Positions 14,271-25,596 of a stretch of 64,000 nucleotides of DNA are shown in pieces. The stretch is from Panagrolaimus kolymaensis (Eukaryota; Nematoda; Chromadorea; Rhabditida; Panagrolaimidae): NCBI GenBank assembly GCA_028622995.1, contig JAJQJQ010000047.1, positions 1-64,000 on the forward strand, in the 5' to 3' direction. Made by a program: the position numbers and the translations under genes. The notes under the pieces were generated by a model. The model had not been told where the DNA came from. It saw only the letters and a program-made list of their open reading frames with translations, and did not search any database. Positions within the stretch are counted from its first letter, which is position 1; every line of letters begins with the position of its first letter.

Positions 14271-14918
14271 TACAACTTAAGGGCATTTAAATAAAATATT
14301 TGGCTTGTCAGCACCCACTTTTGTTTCAATTTAAAGTTTCATTTCACTTTTTGCATTCTGTGGAAATTTTTTAATTTGATAGACACGTAAAATTTAATTA
14401 TCTTTTTTTTTCTGTTTTCTTCATATAGATATTTAATTTTTTCAGCGCCTTCATTTGCACTGTTTTGTATTTTTAATGACATTTTTGAATTTTTATATGA
14501 AAAAAAATTGAGATCTTTTTTTTATACATCATGGCTTAGCTTAATCGAATCCAGGCATACCCAAACAAACCATCTAGGAATATAGTAACAAAAAAAATTT
14601 ATTTTTAATTTTTTAGTATTAATTCTATCAATATTTTTTTATATTTGAATTTAATTACAAAAGTTTCTTCTCCTTTCACATGCTTCATTTTTTGGTGATC
14701 AATATATATATTTTTGTACCTTATTCAAGTGTTATATTTATAAATTTTATGAGTTGCGGTTTAGTATTGATTTCTAGGTTTGTTTGACGTTCATGCAAAA
14801 TAACATTTTTATCTTTTAATTGCTATCGTTCACTACAATCATTTTAGCATAGGCGCAGCAATTGTAAAATCTATGATTGATTTCTCAAATGGAGCAAATT
14901 CTAAAAATTAATGACATA
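14271..14918. other. Intergenic, no gene seen
   Basis: AT-rich DNA with homopolymer runs between the palindrome and the MITE. I see no open frame with protein-like composition on either strand. Confidence 0.6.
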
Positions 14919-15292
14919 CAGGATTGGTATCCCAATTTTTTGGAGCGAATTAAGCTTGAATAACTTTTCACCGAAGAGTTTTTTTTTGACAAATGGTCTT
15001 CGGCATTGCTACCAGGGTTGATCAAAGTTTTATTATGATGGAGAAAAGAATTGTTTTTTTAAAGGTCATTTTTTGCTCCACTGACGTCGGATCGAGATAT
15101 TTTTTCACCATTCAAAAGAGAATGGGAAGACAAACATATTGGTATAAGCACTTTTAATATGGACAAATGTGGAGCTAGAACTTAATTTTGGAAAAAAATT
15201 TTCTTGCAATGCCGAAGACCGTTTCTCTAAAGAAAGCATTGGTAAAAAGTTATCCAAGTTTTAAATCGTTCCAAAAAAAATCGGACGCCGTG
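14919..15292. mobile_element. Non-autonomous mariner-type MITE with long imperfect TIRs
   Basis: A 374-bp segment with terminal inverted repeats of about 85 bp. The left end starts CAGGATTGGTATCCCAATTT and the reverse-complemented right end starts CACGGCGTCCGATTTTTTTT. The arms then share GGAGCGAATT/GGAACGATTT, AATAACTTTTCACC/GATAACTTTTTACC and a final TGGTCTTCGGCATTGC/CGGTCTTCGGCATTGC. TA dinucleotides flank both ends (14917-14918 and 15293-15294), as expected for Tc1/mariner target duplication. The 195-bp centre has no ORF. The right end lies 12 bp from the stop codon of the next gene. Superfamily assignment is inference from the TA and the TIR style. Confidence 0.72.
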
Positions 15293-15303
15293 TATATAAA
15301 AAT

Positions 15304-16346
15304 TTATTTTATTTTAAATTTACCTTTTGGATAATATTGTAAAATTAAATTGACCAATGGCCCTGGTGCTTCATAAAAAGCTTTTGCAACAAAATGGTGA
15401 GTAGCATTTCGAAGATCAATATCATTAATTTGGAGAATTTTATCACCCTTGAAAACATTTCGAGATAAATCAGCAACGCCACCAGGAGAAATGTATAAAA
15501 TGAATACGGGAACACCATTTTCTCCACCAATAAATTTAAATCCTAAACCCGTTCCATTCTTGGGCAGCGTAACCAGCCTTGGTTCATAGCTTGTAGGTAC
15601 TGGCGGCTGAACTTTATCAACAGCTTCCAAGCCTTTTTGTTTTATATGATAGGAATAATAAACTGCATCTATAGCAACATCCTTACCTGGATTTTCTTTA
15701 CATGAATGTTTTCCATAAATACAATTTAATGGGGTAAATTTTCGCCTCCAATCAGGCTTTAATTTTTTAAGCTTTCTTAAAATTATTATTCCCCAAATAC
15801 AGGCCGAAAATAAAATTATAGTAGCAAACATCAAAATAATGTAGCCAAAGCCAAGTTTGTCAAAAGAATCTAAATAAAAATAAAAAATTTAATTAAAAAG
15901 GTAATTCAAGTTTTATATAAACTTTTTACAATTTGTCATAAATGGAATTCCAATTAAAATTACAATGCAAAACCCAGTGGAATACGAAATGAAAATATTG
16001 CAACGAACCATGCAAACAATATTATTTACAATTCCATCATTATAAAAACTCAAAAACCAAAATATCAATGCAACAATAATTTCAAGAATGGCCAAACCCA
16101 TTAGACCAGAATAAACAGCGAACATGGCCGATACATTTTCACATACATTTCCATTAAAAATCATAACGCCGCAAAGCCATCCTAAAAATTAAAAATCTTG
16201 TCAAATTCGTTTATAGATAAAATTTAAATTAAATTACCTGGCGTAGCAAGACTAATTATAAGTAAAATAAAGCTTGTGTAAATTAGTCCAATATAAATTA
16301 ATTTTTCGCCCAAAAATGGTTGATTTTTGAGATTAAAATTTGACAT
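15304..16346 (-). CDS. Claudin-like (Clc) four-span membrane protein fused to a Dlg-type PDZ domain
   Basis: Three exons (16346-16238, 16181-15930, 15869-15304) join in frame to give 308 aa. Exon 1 starts MSNFNLKNQP and carries TM1, ending LATPG. Exon 2 opens with WLCGVM, the TPGW-type start of the first extracellular loop in nematode Clc-like proteins, then TM2 and TM3. Exon 3 begins YSFDKLGFGY with TM4, followed by a basic linker (LRKLKKLKPDWRRK). Residues about 217-300 form a PDZ domain with the GLGF peptide-binding loop, GGENG, GGVADLS, GDKILQIND and a C-terminal LILQYYP; this resembles the third PDZ of Dlg/PSD-95 proteins. Clc proteins are junction or channel-type membrane proteins, and Dlg PDZ domains organise junctions. 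Covalent fusion of the two is unusual and is supported by frame continuity across a GTAAAAAG donor. The AATAAA overlaps the stop codon, so the transcript would end in the adjacent MITE. Confidence 0.83.
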
Positions 16347-16416
16347 TTTTTTAGTTTATTAAAACAAATTTAAAAAACATATTCTAAAAATTGTGTAAAT
16401 TTAAGTTTTCAATTTA
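16347..16416. promoter_or_regulatory. Short divergent intergenic region, possible shared promoter
   Basis: Only 70 bp separates the start codon of the Clc-PDZ gene (minus strand) from the start of the 83-codon ORF on the plus strand. If both are genes, their promoters and 5' UTRs must share this segment or overlap. No TATA element or known motif is recognised. This is inference from gene spacing only. Confidence 0.3.
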
Positions 16417-16668
16417 ATGCCGTTGCTAAGGAGATTTAAAAAACATAAGCAAAGAAACACCTCCATTAACTGTGACGTAAAGTATAAACTACTCCCTTCA
16501 AACTTTAAAATAGCACTTTCTTTCTTAGAATTACTTTCCCAAATACGTAGAAACTCAATTTTTGAGACAATAGATATTCCAAAAATAAAAAAGCCTGCAT
16601 ACGTAAAAGAGCATCTTGAAAAAGACTATTTCAAAATAATCGAATACAAAAATCCTGTTAATTTATAA
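16417..16668 (+). CDS. Small uncharacterised basic protein, 83 aa
   Basis: A single uninterrupted ORF starts MPLLRRFKKHKQRN and ends EYKNPVNL. It is basic at the N-terminus, mixed polar and hydrophobic in the middle (IALSFLELLSQIRR), and acidic/basic near the end (YVKEHLEKDYFKII). Composition looks protein-like, unlike the low-complexity ORFs common elsewhere in this AT-rich window. It has no signal peptide, no TM and no motif I recognise. The basic start could be a mitochondrial presequence, but that is a guess. It lies head to head with the Clc-PDZ gene and tail to tail with the phosphatase gene. Confidence 0.45.
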   Translation: MPLLRRFKKHKQRNTSINCDVKYKLLPSNFKIALSFLELLSQIRRNSIFETIDIPKIKKPAYVKEHLEKDYFKIIEYKNPVNL

Positions 16669-16847
16669 CCTCAAATCAAGGACTACATTCAAAAAAAGTG
16701 ACATATCATTTTATAATTTTTGTTTACATTTATTTAAGCTCAAAATTGTTGTGTAAATCGAATAATTGTAATAATAATTTTGTTCAATATTTTAATTTTT
16801 ATTATCAAAAAAATAAACGCAATGGTTCGAAATCAAATATATAAAAA

Positions 16848-17665
16848 TCACCAAGCTCGAAGGTTTGATTTATCACTTAAATGATTATGATCTGCAATTG
16901 ATATAGCTTCAAATTTTTTATTTTTCTTTTCAACTAATTTCGATACAGTAGCTTGCCCAACATAAGCCTAAAATCTATGGTACAAAAAACGAATTAAGAG
17001 AAACAAATAAAAATTTACCCATTCTCCGGTAAGAATTTCTAATAAAACTGCTATGGGTGAACCATGTGAAAGAATTGCGATATTACCTATAAATAATTAC
17101 ACTAAAATAATGTTTGGTGGCGGATTAAGAAAAACTACCTTCATAATTATCTAAAATGAATTCAATAGCATTTTTAATTCTCGGAGTACATGCATCATCG
17201 CCGGGCCCTTCTTTCTTGAAGCCTCCTTTCCAAGGATTTACTACAGGATCATAATTTTCATCAATAAGAGGATAAGTTTCTTTTAAAATGTTAAATGCTC
17301 GAACCCCTGGTGGGGAACAACAAAGATATAAAGCTTCTAAAAATCCTGCTTCAGGCTTAATTTTAAAATCTCGATCACGAATCATTCGAGTAGCCGTGTC
17401 TAATGTTCGATCAAAAGGTGATGCAAAAATATGGTCCACATCAATGTCTTTAAACCTGAAACAGCAAATGATAATTAGAAGCTTAAAACAAAGAAAAAAG
17501 TAATAGAAAAAGTTACCAATTTGCAAGTTCAATGCATTGTTTATGTCCTTGTGGAGAGAGCGGAGAGTTATCCGATTTATATTCATTTCCAACTTTCTTT
17601 CTCCAATTATTATCTACATTATCCAAACGTTCAGCGTGACGAATAATATATATTGTTCGAGGCAT
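16848..17665 (-). CDS. Histidine phosphatase (phosphoglycerate mutase-like, UBASH3/TULA-type)
   Basis: Four exons (17665-17517, 17455-17139, 17086-17019, 16967-16848) join in frame to 217 aa. The N-terminus MPRTIYIIRHAERLD contains the catalytic RH motif plus a following Arg, close to the RHGER of UBASH3/TULA phosphatases. NSPLSPQGHKQ is the usual LTxxG-type turn. FASPFDRTLDTATR gives the second conserved Arg block (SPxxRTxxTA). GFLEALYLC and ILSHGSPIAV give the conserved Glu region and the second catalytic His. It ends VSKLVEKKNKKFEAIS...LRAW. The protein is the catalytic domain alone, lacking the UBA and SH3 domains of vertebrate UBASH3. Nematode genomes carry many such single-domain members. 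The substrate cannot be told; phosphotyrosine proteins are possible from the family. All splice junctions are canonical and all key residues are present. Confidence 0.88.
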
Positions 17666-20275
17666 TTAAAATTTAATAAAGAAATAAATGAAGGAATATA
17701 AAAAACTGCGATAAAAGCTCAAAAAAATTGCTAAAGAAAAAGCTTAATTATTTTTCGTTGCAAGAAAATTGAGTTTGAGTTAGCAATGTACTTTTATAAA
17801 TGAATGAATTATGCTTATTTTGTTCAACTTTTCGATTCAAAAAAGAACTTTTTTTTCCCAGCTTCAAATTGCTAGAAAATATGATGGCAATGAAACTTAA
17901 AAATTAATGAACCAACGTCATTCAAAAAATTATCAACGTCGTTGTCGCTAATCTTATTGTTATTTTTTATTAACGTTTTTTATCCTTTTCTCAACATCTT
18001 TTTTTTTGTTTTGTTTCACAATATTTTTTTATGGACAAAAAAATATATTAGACAGTTTTACGTATGTATATTTTCACAATTTTTATTTTAAAAAATGTTA
18101 TAATTTTTCGTGATTAATGTTTGATGTTTTTTAATTATGTACCCGTAACCGTTAATTCCCCAGCTTTTAAATAAAACTGTCCAAAGTATTGTTTAATATT
18201 TTAATAAATTCGACATTTTTATAGGTTTAAAAACATATTCTTGAAAGAATATTCTCAAATACCTTTAACTTTTAATTAAAAGGACCAAACTAAAGAAAAA
18301 AATTAAGAAAAAATATTCAAAATACAAATAAAAGAGAAGATAAAAATAAAATTTTTAATCGTTCCATTTTTGCAAAATATAAAAAAACATTAGCAGTCTA
18401 AAATTTTAAAGAAAAAATAAAGTCTGGTAGAATAAAAAAAGGCCGCTGCTTTGGTTTGCCTTATTCATTTGATATTCATTGTTATCGACCACAAAAAGGA
18501 AAACGGTTCTCTTTGCTTATTGATTAAAAGACGTAGGGAAAAAAGCATAAAAGCATGTTCAGTTTTTTTTGAGGACTGATAAAAAAAAATAAAGGAATGC
18601 GAGTGCGGAAATTTTTTTTATCAAAGAAGGAAAATGAATGTTGTTGCATTCTTTATATTTTATTTTACTTTAGCGTTTTCTCTTTTTATTTGGGCTAATT
18701 TTGAATATTTAATTCTGTTTAAATTTTTTTCTTTTTTTACCAAAATGAAATAAAATAATATTTTTTGATATAATGTTTAATGAATTAAGCCTTGTTTTTT
18801 GGATTTATACAATAGCAACAAAACACTAAAAAAATTTATATAATTATTTTGATCAGGATGTGCAAATGTTACGCACATAAAAGCTTTTCCTGCTCCGGAG
18901 ATTAAGGAGGCGGACTCATAATGAAAACAAGAAAAAAAATGGTGAATTGAATTGTTAATCAAAGTTGAAAAGAAAAAAATATAAAATTTTTGGATATCTT
19001 AAACTTATTTCCCGTAGAAAAATCCGTGCAAACGTACATGCCTTCAATTTAGGAAATTTCATGTCCTGTTATAAAAAATTTGTCAATTGTTATAAATTTA
19101 AAGTTTAAAAAAAATTTAAATTGGTTGCTTTCACACTTGCTTTCATTGGAAAGAAAAATCGCTTATCATTTCATTAATTTTCGAAATCATATTCTCAATT
19201 TCGAGAAGCACCCGAGCTTTGCAAACAATGCTAAAATAATTTGGTTTTTTTCTTATTTTTTCAAAGCCTTTTAAAACGGGTTTATTCCAACAAGATTATA
19301 ATATGTTAATCAATTAATTTGTTAGCAATAAAAAGATATTTTTGGACTTTAATAGTCATCGAGATTTGCTTTTTTCAGTTTTAACAAAAACTTGTTTGAC
19401 TTTGACATTTATCTTTTGTCTTTTGTCTTTCAACTTTGCTTTATTTTTTATTCTTCTTCATTAATCCCGTTTTTTTTTGTTGTTGGGAGTAAGATTAATT
19501 TCTTGTAGCAGGTTTTTGGTTGTTCATTTCCGCTTTTGTCATCAGGCATTTTTGCATTGGTTTATAGCAAATAATTTTTTTTGTTTCAAGAAAACAGCTT
19601 TTCCTTCCTAGTAATTTTGATTGTGTGTATGTTATTTCGTTTGTAACTGGAAATCGATCATGGGAAAATTCAATAAAAATGAAAAAATTAGCATAAAAAA
19701 ATGAATAATGCGCAAATGAAAAGGAATGATGCTTTCCATTGCATAAAATAAAAAAGAAGCAGCGATGAGCGGTTGTTTATTTTGAGTTATCCATAGATGC
19801 CATAGGATCCAAATACCCAAAATCATCCAAATACCCAAAAGATCCAAATATACCAAAGAAGGCTTTTTATATAGCTTTATATAGGTAAAAAGAAAAGTGT
19901 ATAAAAAATTTGCCTTATAATGTAAAAAAAATTATTTAACATTACAAAAGCGATGTATTCATGCTAATTTCCATACAGATAATCAATAAAAGACGATGAC
20001 AGAGAAAAAAAAACTTCAGATAAATTTTGCAAGCTTGCTCGCAAACGGTGACCTTGAAGCTCTCTTGCTAATAGTTCACAGCAAAAACGTGATTTTGCTA
20101 TCAAACGAAATTTTGTTTTTAAAGGTAACTTGGGCCTTCAAACCATTCATACCTTGGGATTCGTTCGGCGGTCTTAAGCTTTACCTTGGGATTACTTCGG
20201 TAATTACAAGCACTACCTCTTTCGGGAGAATTTATATATATAATTTTATTCTTACTGTTATTAATTTTTTTTACA
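17666..20275. other. Intergenic, no convincing gene
   Basis: AT-rich sequence with poly-T tracts. ORFs at 18777-18962 and 19080-19274 have low-complexity translations and no exon structure around them. A short direct repeat of ATCCAAATACCCAAA type lies at about 19807-19855, and CCTTGGGATT occurs twice near 20150-20200. The unmapped 5' end of the Helitron should be in the right part of this stretch, but I could not identify a convincing TC terminus. Confidence 0.6.
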
Positions 20276-23200
20276 ATGCCAAGACAAGCCGTTAAAAGAA
20301 CTGCATCGCAAGAAATTGTTCACCAAGCAGAACTAAAAAAGGGAAGAGCTGAACAGCAGCGAACCAGAAGATCACAAAGGTCCGAAGCTCAGAAAGCATC
20401 AGAAAACGAGCAAGTTAGAAATACCATGAAAGCGCGACGATCTAATTTACCCGAATCGCAAAAAGTTGTTGAAAATGAAGTTGCACGTGATCGTATGCAA
20501 AAAAAAAATGCAAATTTAACCGAAGCAGAAAGAGTTGAAAAAAATGAACAAGCCAAAAATACAATGCAACAAAGAAGATCCACCTTATCAGAAGTTGAAA
20601 TACAACAAAGAAACCAGCAAAATAAAACTGCCATGAAGAATAAACGTCGCCCCCAAAACCAAATAACGGCAGAAGGTAAACAAATTGATGATAATACCCA
20701 ACAACATTATCTTGGCCACATGAATATGGAATGCACTCATTGTGGTTCAAAACATTTTGAAAGTGAAAAAGTTAGTAATAAAGGTTTATCATTTAGCTTA
20801 TGTTGTCAGCATGGCAGTAGCTTAAGTTTATCAACAGAAGTTCCTTATCCTGAAGAATTTAAAAAGCTTTTCGATATTAAAGAATTCAGAGATAATATTC
20901 GGTTATATAACAGCGTACATGCTTTTGCTTCATTTAATGCAGATATTGTAAAATTTGGAATTAATCGTCCAGGGCCGTATTCATTTGTTGTTCAAGGCCA
21001 AGTTTATAATCAAATCAACACAGCTCTTAGAAATGCCGAAAATGAAACTAAATCATACGGACAACTATATTTTACCGATCCACTTGAAGCAGCAGAAACA
21101 CGTTTACAAACTTTTTCAAACCTCAATACCGAAATTACAAAAGTTTTATCTCTTACTTTGAGCCAAATAAATTGTCACGCCCAAGCTTTTAAAATGATGC
21201 ACGAACAATATGAAATGCAACAGACTTTAGCAGCACAAAATGGAACTCCACCTTTAAATTTATCAATGCATTTTAGCCTTAAAAAGGGAGTTGATCCTCG
21301 CCGCTTTAATTTACAAACATCCAATGAAGTCGCCGCTGTTTTTGCAACAACTGATGATGGTGAAATCCCTGATTCTTATGTAACCATTTATGATAAAGAA
21401 GGTCGGCATTTAAAAACTGTAAATGCATTGGATAAAAACGTTGAACCATGGCTTTATCCCATTTTCTTTCCACACGGACAACCAATTTGGTATCACGAAA
21501 TGAAAAAGCTTTTTAGTAAGAAAAATGAAGGTTTAACTCGAGGTGCTTACGCTAAATTTAAAATATCAATCAGAGATGGGGAATTTAATGCCGTTTTACA
21601 TGGTGGTCGACTTTTTCAACAATGGTTAGTTGACACAGCTTTAAAAATAATCAAAGAAAGAGTTGAATATCTTCGAAAAAATCAAAATAAAATTTATCGT
21701 GATAGTTATGCCAACATTGATGCATTCATGAAAAAACACCAAATTGATAACAATGCAAATTCCATTGGAACTAAAATAATTTTGCCTTCAACTCATACAG
21801 GATCTCCCCGTTACATGGAACAAGTTTATCAAGATGCAATGGCCATTGTTCGACGACTTGGAAAACCAGATTTGTTTGTAACAATGACTTGCAATCCAAA
21901 TTGGCCAGAAATAGTTGAAAATCTTTATCCTGGACAAACACCGGCTGATAGACCTGATTTGATTGCAAGAGTTTTTAAACAAAAATTAAATTTCGTTGTT
22001 GATTTGATTGAGAAAAAAGGTTATTTTGGTAACTGTAAAGCTTACGTTTACACAATTGAATTCCAAAAAAGAGGACTCCCTCACGCTCATCTTTTGATAA
22101 CTTTAGAAGGTGATTATAAAATGCGAACCGCTGAAGTTATCGATCGATATATAAGCGCACAATTACCTGATTCAGAAAAATTCCCAAATCTCTTTAATTT
22201 AGTTTCAACTCATATGATTCATGGACCTTGCGGTTTTCGATGTGAAAAAGATGGTATTTGTTCTAAAGGTTTCCCTAAAAATTTCCAAGAAGAAACAACC
22301 CTTGATGAAGATGCTTATCCTACATATGCAAGACCTGATAATGGAAGATCCTTTACAAAAAATTCTGGATTTGTCGTCGAGAATCAATACGTCGTTCCAC
22401 ATTGCCCAAACCTCTTACTTTTAATGAATTGTCATATTAACGTCGAAGTTGTTTCATCCATTAAAGCAGTAAAATATTTGTATCAATACATTTTTAAAGG
22501 CCATGATGCAGCAGCTATAAAAATTGTTGATGGTGTTGTTCAATATGACGAATGCGAATCATTTTTAAACAGCCGATATATGGGAGCAGCCGAAGCAGCT
22601 TGGAGAATTTTTAAATTTGAACTTCATGGTAAAAGCCACTCTATTACTCGACTTCCTCTTCATTTACCAAATGAACAAAGTGTTAATTTTATAGATGCGG
22701 AAAACATTGACGGAATACAAGCAGCTTTAGATAAAAAAAACAATGTTAATGGATTACTTTGAATTGAATAAACGGGATCCTAAAGCAAGGGACTATTTTT
22801 ATGGTGAAATACCTGAACATTTTACTTGGGCTAAAAATAAAGACACAAATAAATTTCAATGGAATACACGCAAAGGTGCTTTTAAAAATCTCGGAAGAAT
22901 GTACACCGTTTCTCCCACAAATCAAGAACTATTCCACTTTTGAATCCTTTTAAATCATGTTAAAGGAGCCACAAGTTTTGACGAATTAAAGACTGTTGAT
23001 GAAAAAATTTGCCAAACATTCACTGAAGCATGTCTTGAATTGGGTTTAGTTGAGGATGACAAAGAATGGTATCGAGTTCTTTCAGAAGCCAGTGTTTCAT
23101 TAATGCCATACCAAATGCGATCATTATTTATACGCGTTTTAATTCATTGCTCACCATTAGCCCCTGATAATCTTTGGGAAGAATATAAAGAAGCCATGTC

Positions 23201-24758
23201 TGAAGATTTTGCAATTACAATGCCTATAGAAAATGCCATTCAAAAAGGTTATCGTGAAATTATCAGGTTGTTAGAAAATGAAGATAAAAGTATATCAGAT
23301 TTCCCCACAATGAATCAAAATATAAATTTTGATGAAGAATATGACAATTATGATTCTTCATTTGACCAATCTATCGGCGAACAAATGTATACAACAATGA
23401 ATGATAAGCAAAAGGAAATTGTTAATAAAGTTTTAAATGCAAGCGAAAACGTCAATGAAATTTCCCAAAAACTTTATTATCTTGATGACCCAGGAGGATC
23501 TGGAAAAACTTATGTTTATAAAACATTGTGGCATTTGTTAAGGGTAAAAGGTAAAAAAGTTCAAACTATGGCTTTTACCGGCATTGCAGCAATTTTATTA
23601 CCAGGTGGGAAAACTGTACATAAAACAAAAGGATTGCCGGTTCCTCTTTATTCAGACTCAAATACAATTTTAACCCCAAAAACAAAACAAGCCGAAAATT
23701 TGAAAAATACAGATGTTTTCATTTGTGATGAAACACCAATGGCACCACGATATGCTTTTGAAATTATGGATCGAACATTGCGAGATTTTACCAAAATTGA
23801 CGAACCATTTGGAGGTAAAATTGTTATACTTGGTGGAGACTTTCGTCAATTATTACCTGTCCGAAAAAATAGCACTCGCTCAGAAGGTGTTAACCTATCA
23901 ATAAAATTTAGTAATCTCTGGAAAAGTTTTGAACAATTTAAATTACACCAAAATATGCGTGCTGATGCAGAAGAAACTGAATTTGCGGAATATTTGTTAA
24001 AAATCGGCGAAGGGAAAGTTAATGATGAAAATGACAATTTTGAAATTCCTACAGAATTTATTACTGAAAACGATTTAGTCGAAGAAGTTTATGGAACTTT
24101 AATAAGACAGAATCGTTTTAACGATGTTTCAAATTCAGCTATTCTTTCGGCAAGAAATGCAGATGTTGATGAATTAAACAATGAAGTAGTTGCAATGTTA
24201 CCTGCAGAAGGCGAAAAAATATATAGTAGCATTGATTCGGCAATCGAAGGTGAAGCTTTGCAAGAACTTTTAACCCAAGAATATTTAAACAGCTTAAATC
24301 CTCCATCATTACCACCTCATGAACTACGTTTGCGGAAAAATACAGTAATTATGCTTATTCGAAACCTCAGTCAAACTGAAGGATTATGTAATGGAACAAG
24401 GCTTTTGGTTATTGGATTAATGAACAACACATTACAATGTAAAATTTTAACTGGTGATAAAAAGAACGATATTGTTATGATCCATCGAATTCTTCTTTAT
24501 AACGAAGAAAATTATCCATTTACATTAGCAAGAAGGCAATTCCCAGTAAAGATTGCGTTTGCCATGACTATTAACAAAAGCCAAGGTCAAACATTTGAAA
24601 TGGTTGGAATTGATTTGCGAAAAGATGTATTTAATCATGGGCAAATGTACGTTGCATGTTCACGTGTAAAACGATGGTCTGCATTAAAAATATATTTTGG
24701 GCAACAGCGATTGAATAATAAAGTTAAAAATTATGTTTACAAGGAAATAATTAATTAG
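20276..24758 (+). pseudogene. Helitron RepHel protein (HUH Y2 nuclease + PIF1-like helicase), disrupted
   Basis: The first segment (20276-22762, 828 codons) has a basic coiled-coil start, a zinc-finger-like CTHCGSKH...CCQHG block, and the Helitron_like_N Rep region with the HUH motif GLPHAHLL (H603, H605). The Y2 motif KYLYQYIFKGHD (Y734, Y738) follows. Near 22733-22740 an A8 run shifts the frame; the next segment continues at MDYFELNKRDPKARDYFYG. A TGA at 22941-22943 then interrupts a conserved block, with ILLNHVKGATSFDEL continuing in the same frame. The helicase (to 24758) has Walker A as DDPGGSGKTYVY, where the first conserved Gly is Asp (23487-23489), Walker B FICDETPM, and the C-terminal SKGQTF-like NKSQGQTF and VACSRVK motifs. 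One frameshift, one stop and one altered NTP-binding residue argue for an inactive copy. Confidence 0.93.
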
Positions 24759-25568
24759 GAGTTAAAGAGGCGTAAAAACGATCTGGTGGCAAATTTTTAG
24801 TTTATAAAATACGTGGCAAACTTATCATTACTTTACCCATTTCTTAATTGACTAACTCTTCGGAGGATCTATTTTAAACCATCTTTATGGTGGTCCCCTA
24901 CTGCGGGGTATGCAGCATTTTGGAGTTGGGTGAGAGTTGGAGCAGGAGGTAAGTGTTTTATTTTTATTTTATTTATTCTCTTTTTTTATTTCAGATTTGA
25001 GCAAACAAACACTAAGCAGCATCTTTATTCAAACAAAATATTCCTTCATTCAACTTTATACAAAGCAGCCATTCAGATCAACAGTAAGTTTTTTTTCATA
25101 TTCTATTTTGTTATTTTCTTTGTTTTTAGGACATTCTTTTCACTGTTGCTCGCTTATTTCAAATACATAATGTGCTTCATCAAAATTATATTATGATCTC
25201 AATTCATCAACAAAAATTTCAATTCAATATTTATTATGCTGACTTATTTACTATCTACGCTGTAGCAATTCTGGTGAAACTGTTAGTTTATTATTATTAT
25301 TAATATTAAAATAAAATTTTGTTTTTAGTCTATGTTTTTCGCTATTTCTCGAATAGAATTGCTTCATCTTGAATCATCATTAAATAGTGAAAAGATCCTT
25401 CTCAACTCTAAATCAAATCCTCAACTCTACGAACTCCAAAACTTCCTTCAACTTTCAACAAGAAACTCCAAAATTTATATCAATTTTGTATTGTAAATTT
25501 CTTTTTTTTATTGTATGTAATATGTTAGCAATAAAATTGAAAAAAAAATAAGTAATATAATAGATATG
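24759..25568 (+). other. Helitron 3' noncoding region with intron-like segments
   Basis: Between the helicase stop and the terminal hairpin lie three GT...AG segments resembling host introns: GTAAGTG at 24949 to TTATTTCAG near 24993, GTAAGTTTTTT at 25084 to TTTTTAG near 25129, and GTTAGTTTATT near 25282 to TTTTTAG near 25329. The stretches between them are less AT-rich than the introns. They could be a spliced 3' UTR or remnants of a captured host gene. No protein family is recognised. Confidence 0.35.
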
Positions 25569-25596
25569 GCGGCGCGGAGCGCCGCTTCTTGCCTAG

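Larger units (their letters stand above)
20276..25596 (+). mobile_element. Helitron, autonomous type but decayed; 3' end defined
   Basis: The Rep-helicase gene (20276-24758) is followed by about 840 bp and then a textbook Helitron 3' terminus. A 7-bp perfect GC stem, GCGGCGC/GCGCCGC with a GGA loop, sits at 25569-25585. It is followed after 7 nt by CTAG at 25593-25596, and the next host base is T, as expected for insertion between A and T. The 5' TC end was not located, so the given start is the first codon of Rep, not the true boundary. Helitrons move by rolling-circle replication using an HUH nuclease and an SF1 helicase. Confidence 0.9.

Noticed and set aside
19996..20295. ORF just upstream of the Helitron Rep start
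   Set aside because: Overlaps the Rep start in another frame, contains repeated CCTTGGGATT segments and no motif; likely leader DNA.
24930..25196. ORFs with FLFYLF runs after the helicase
   Set aside because: They read through T-rich intron-like segments; only the spliced interpretation is worth testing.
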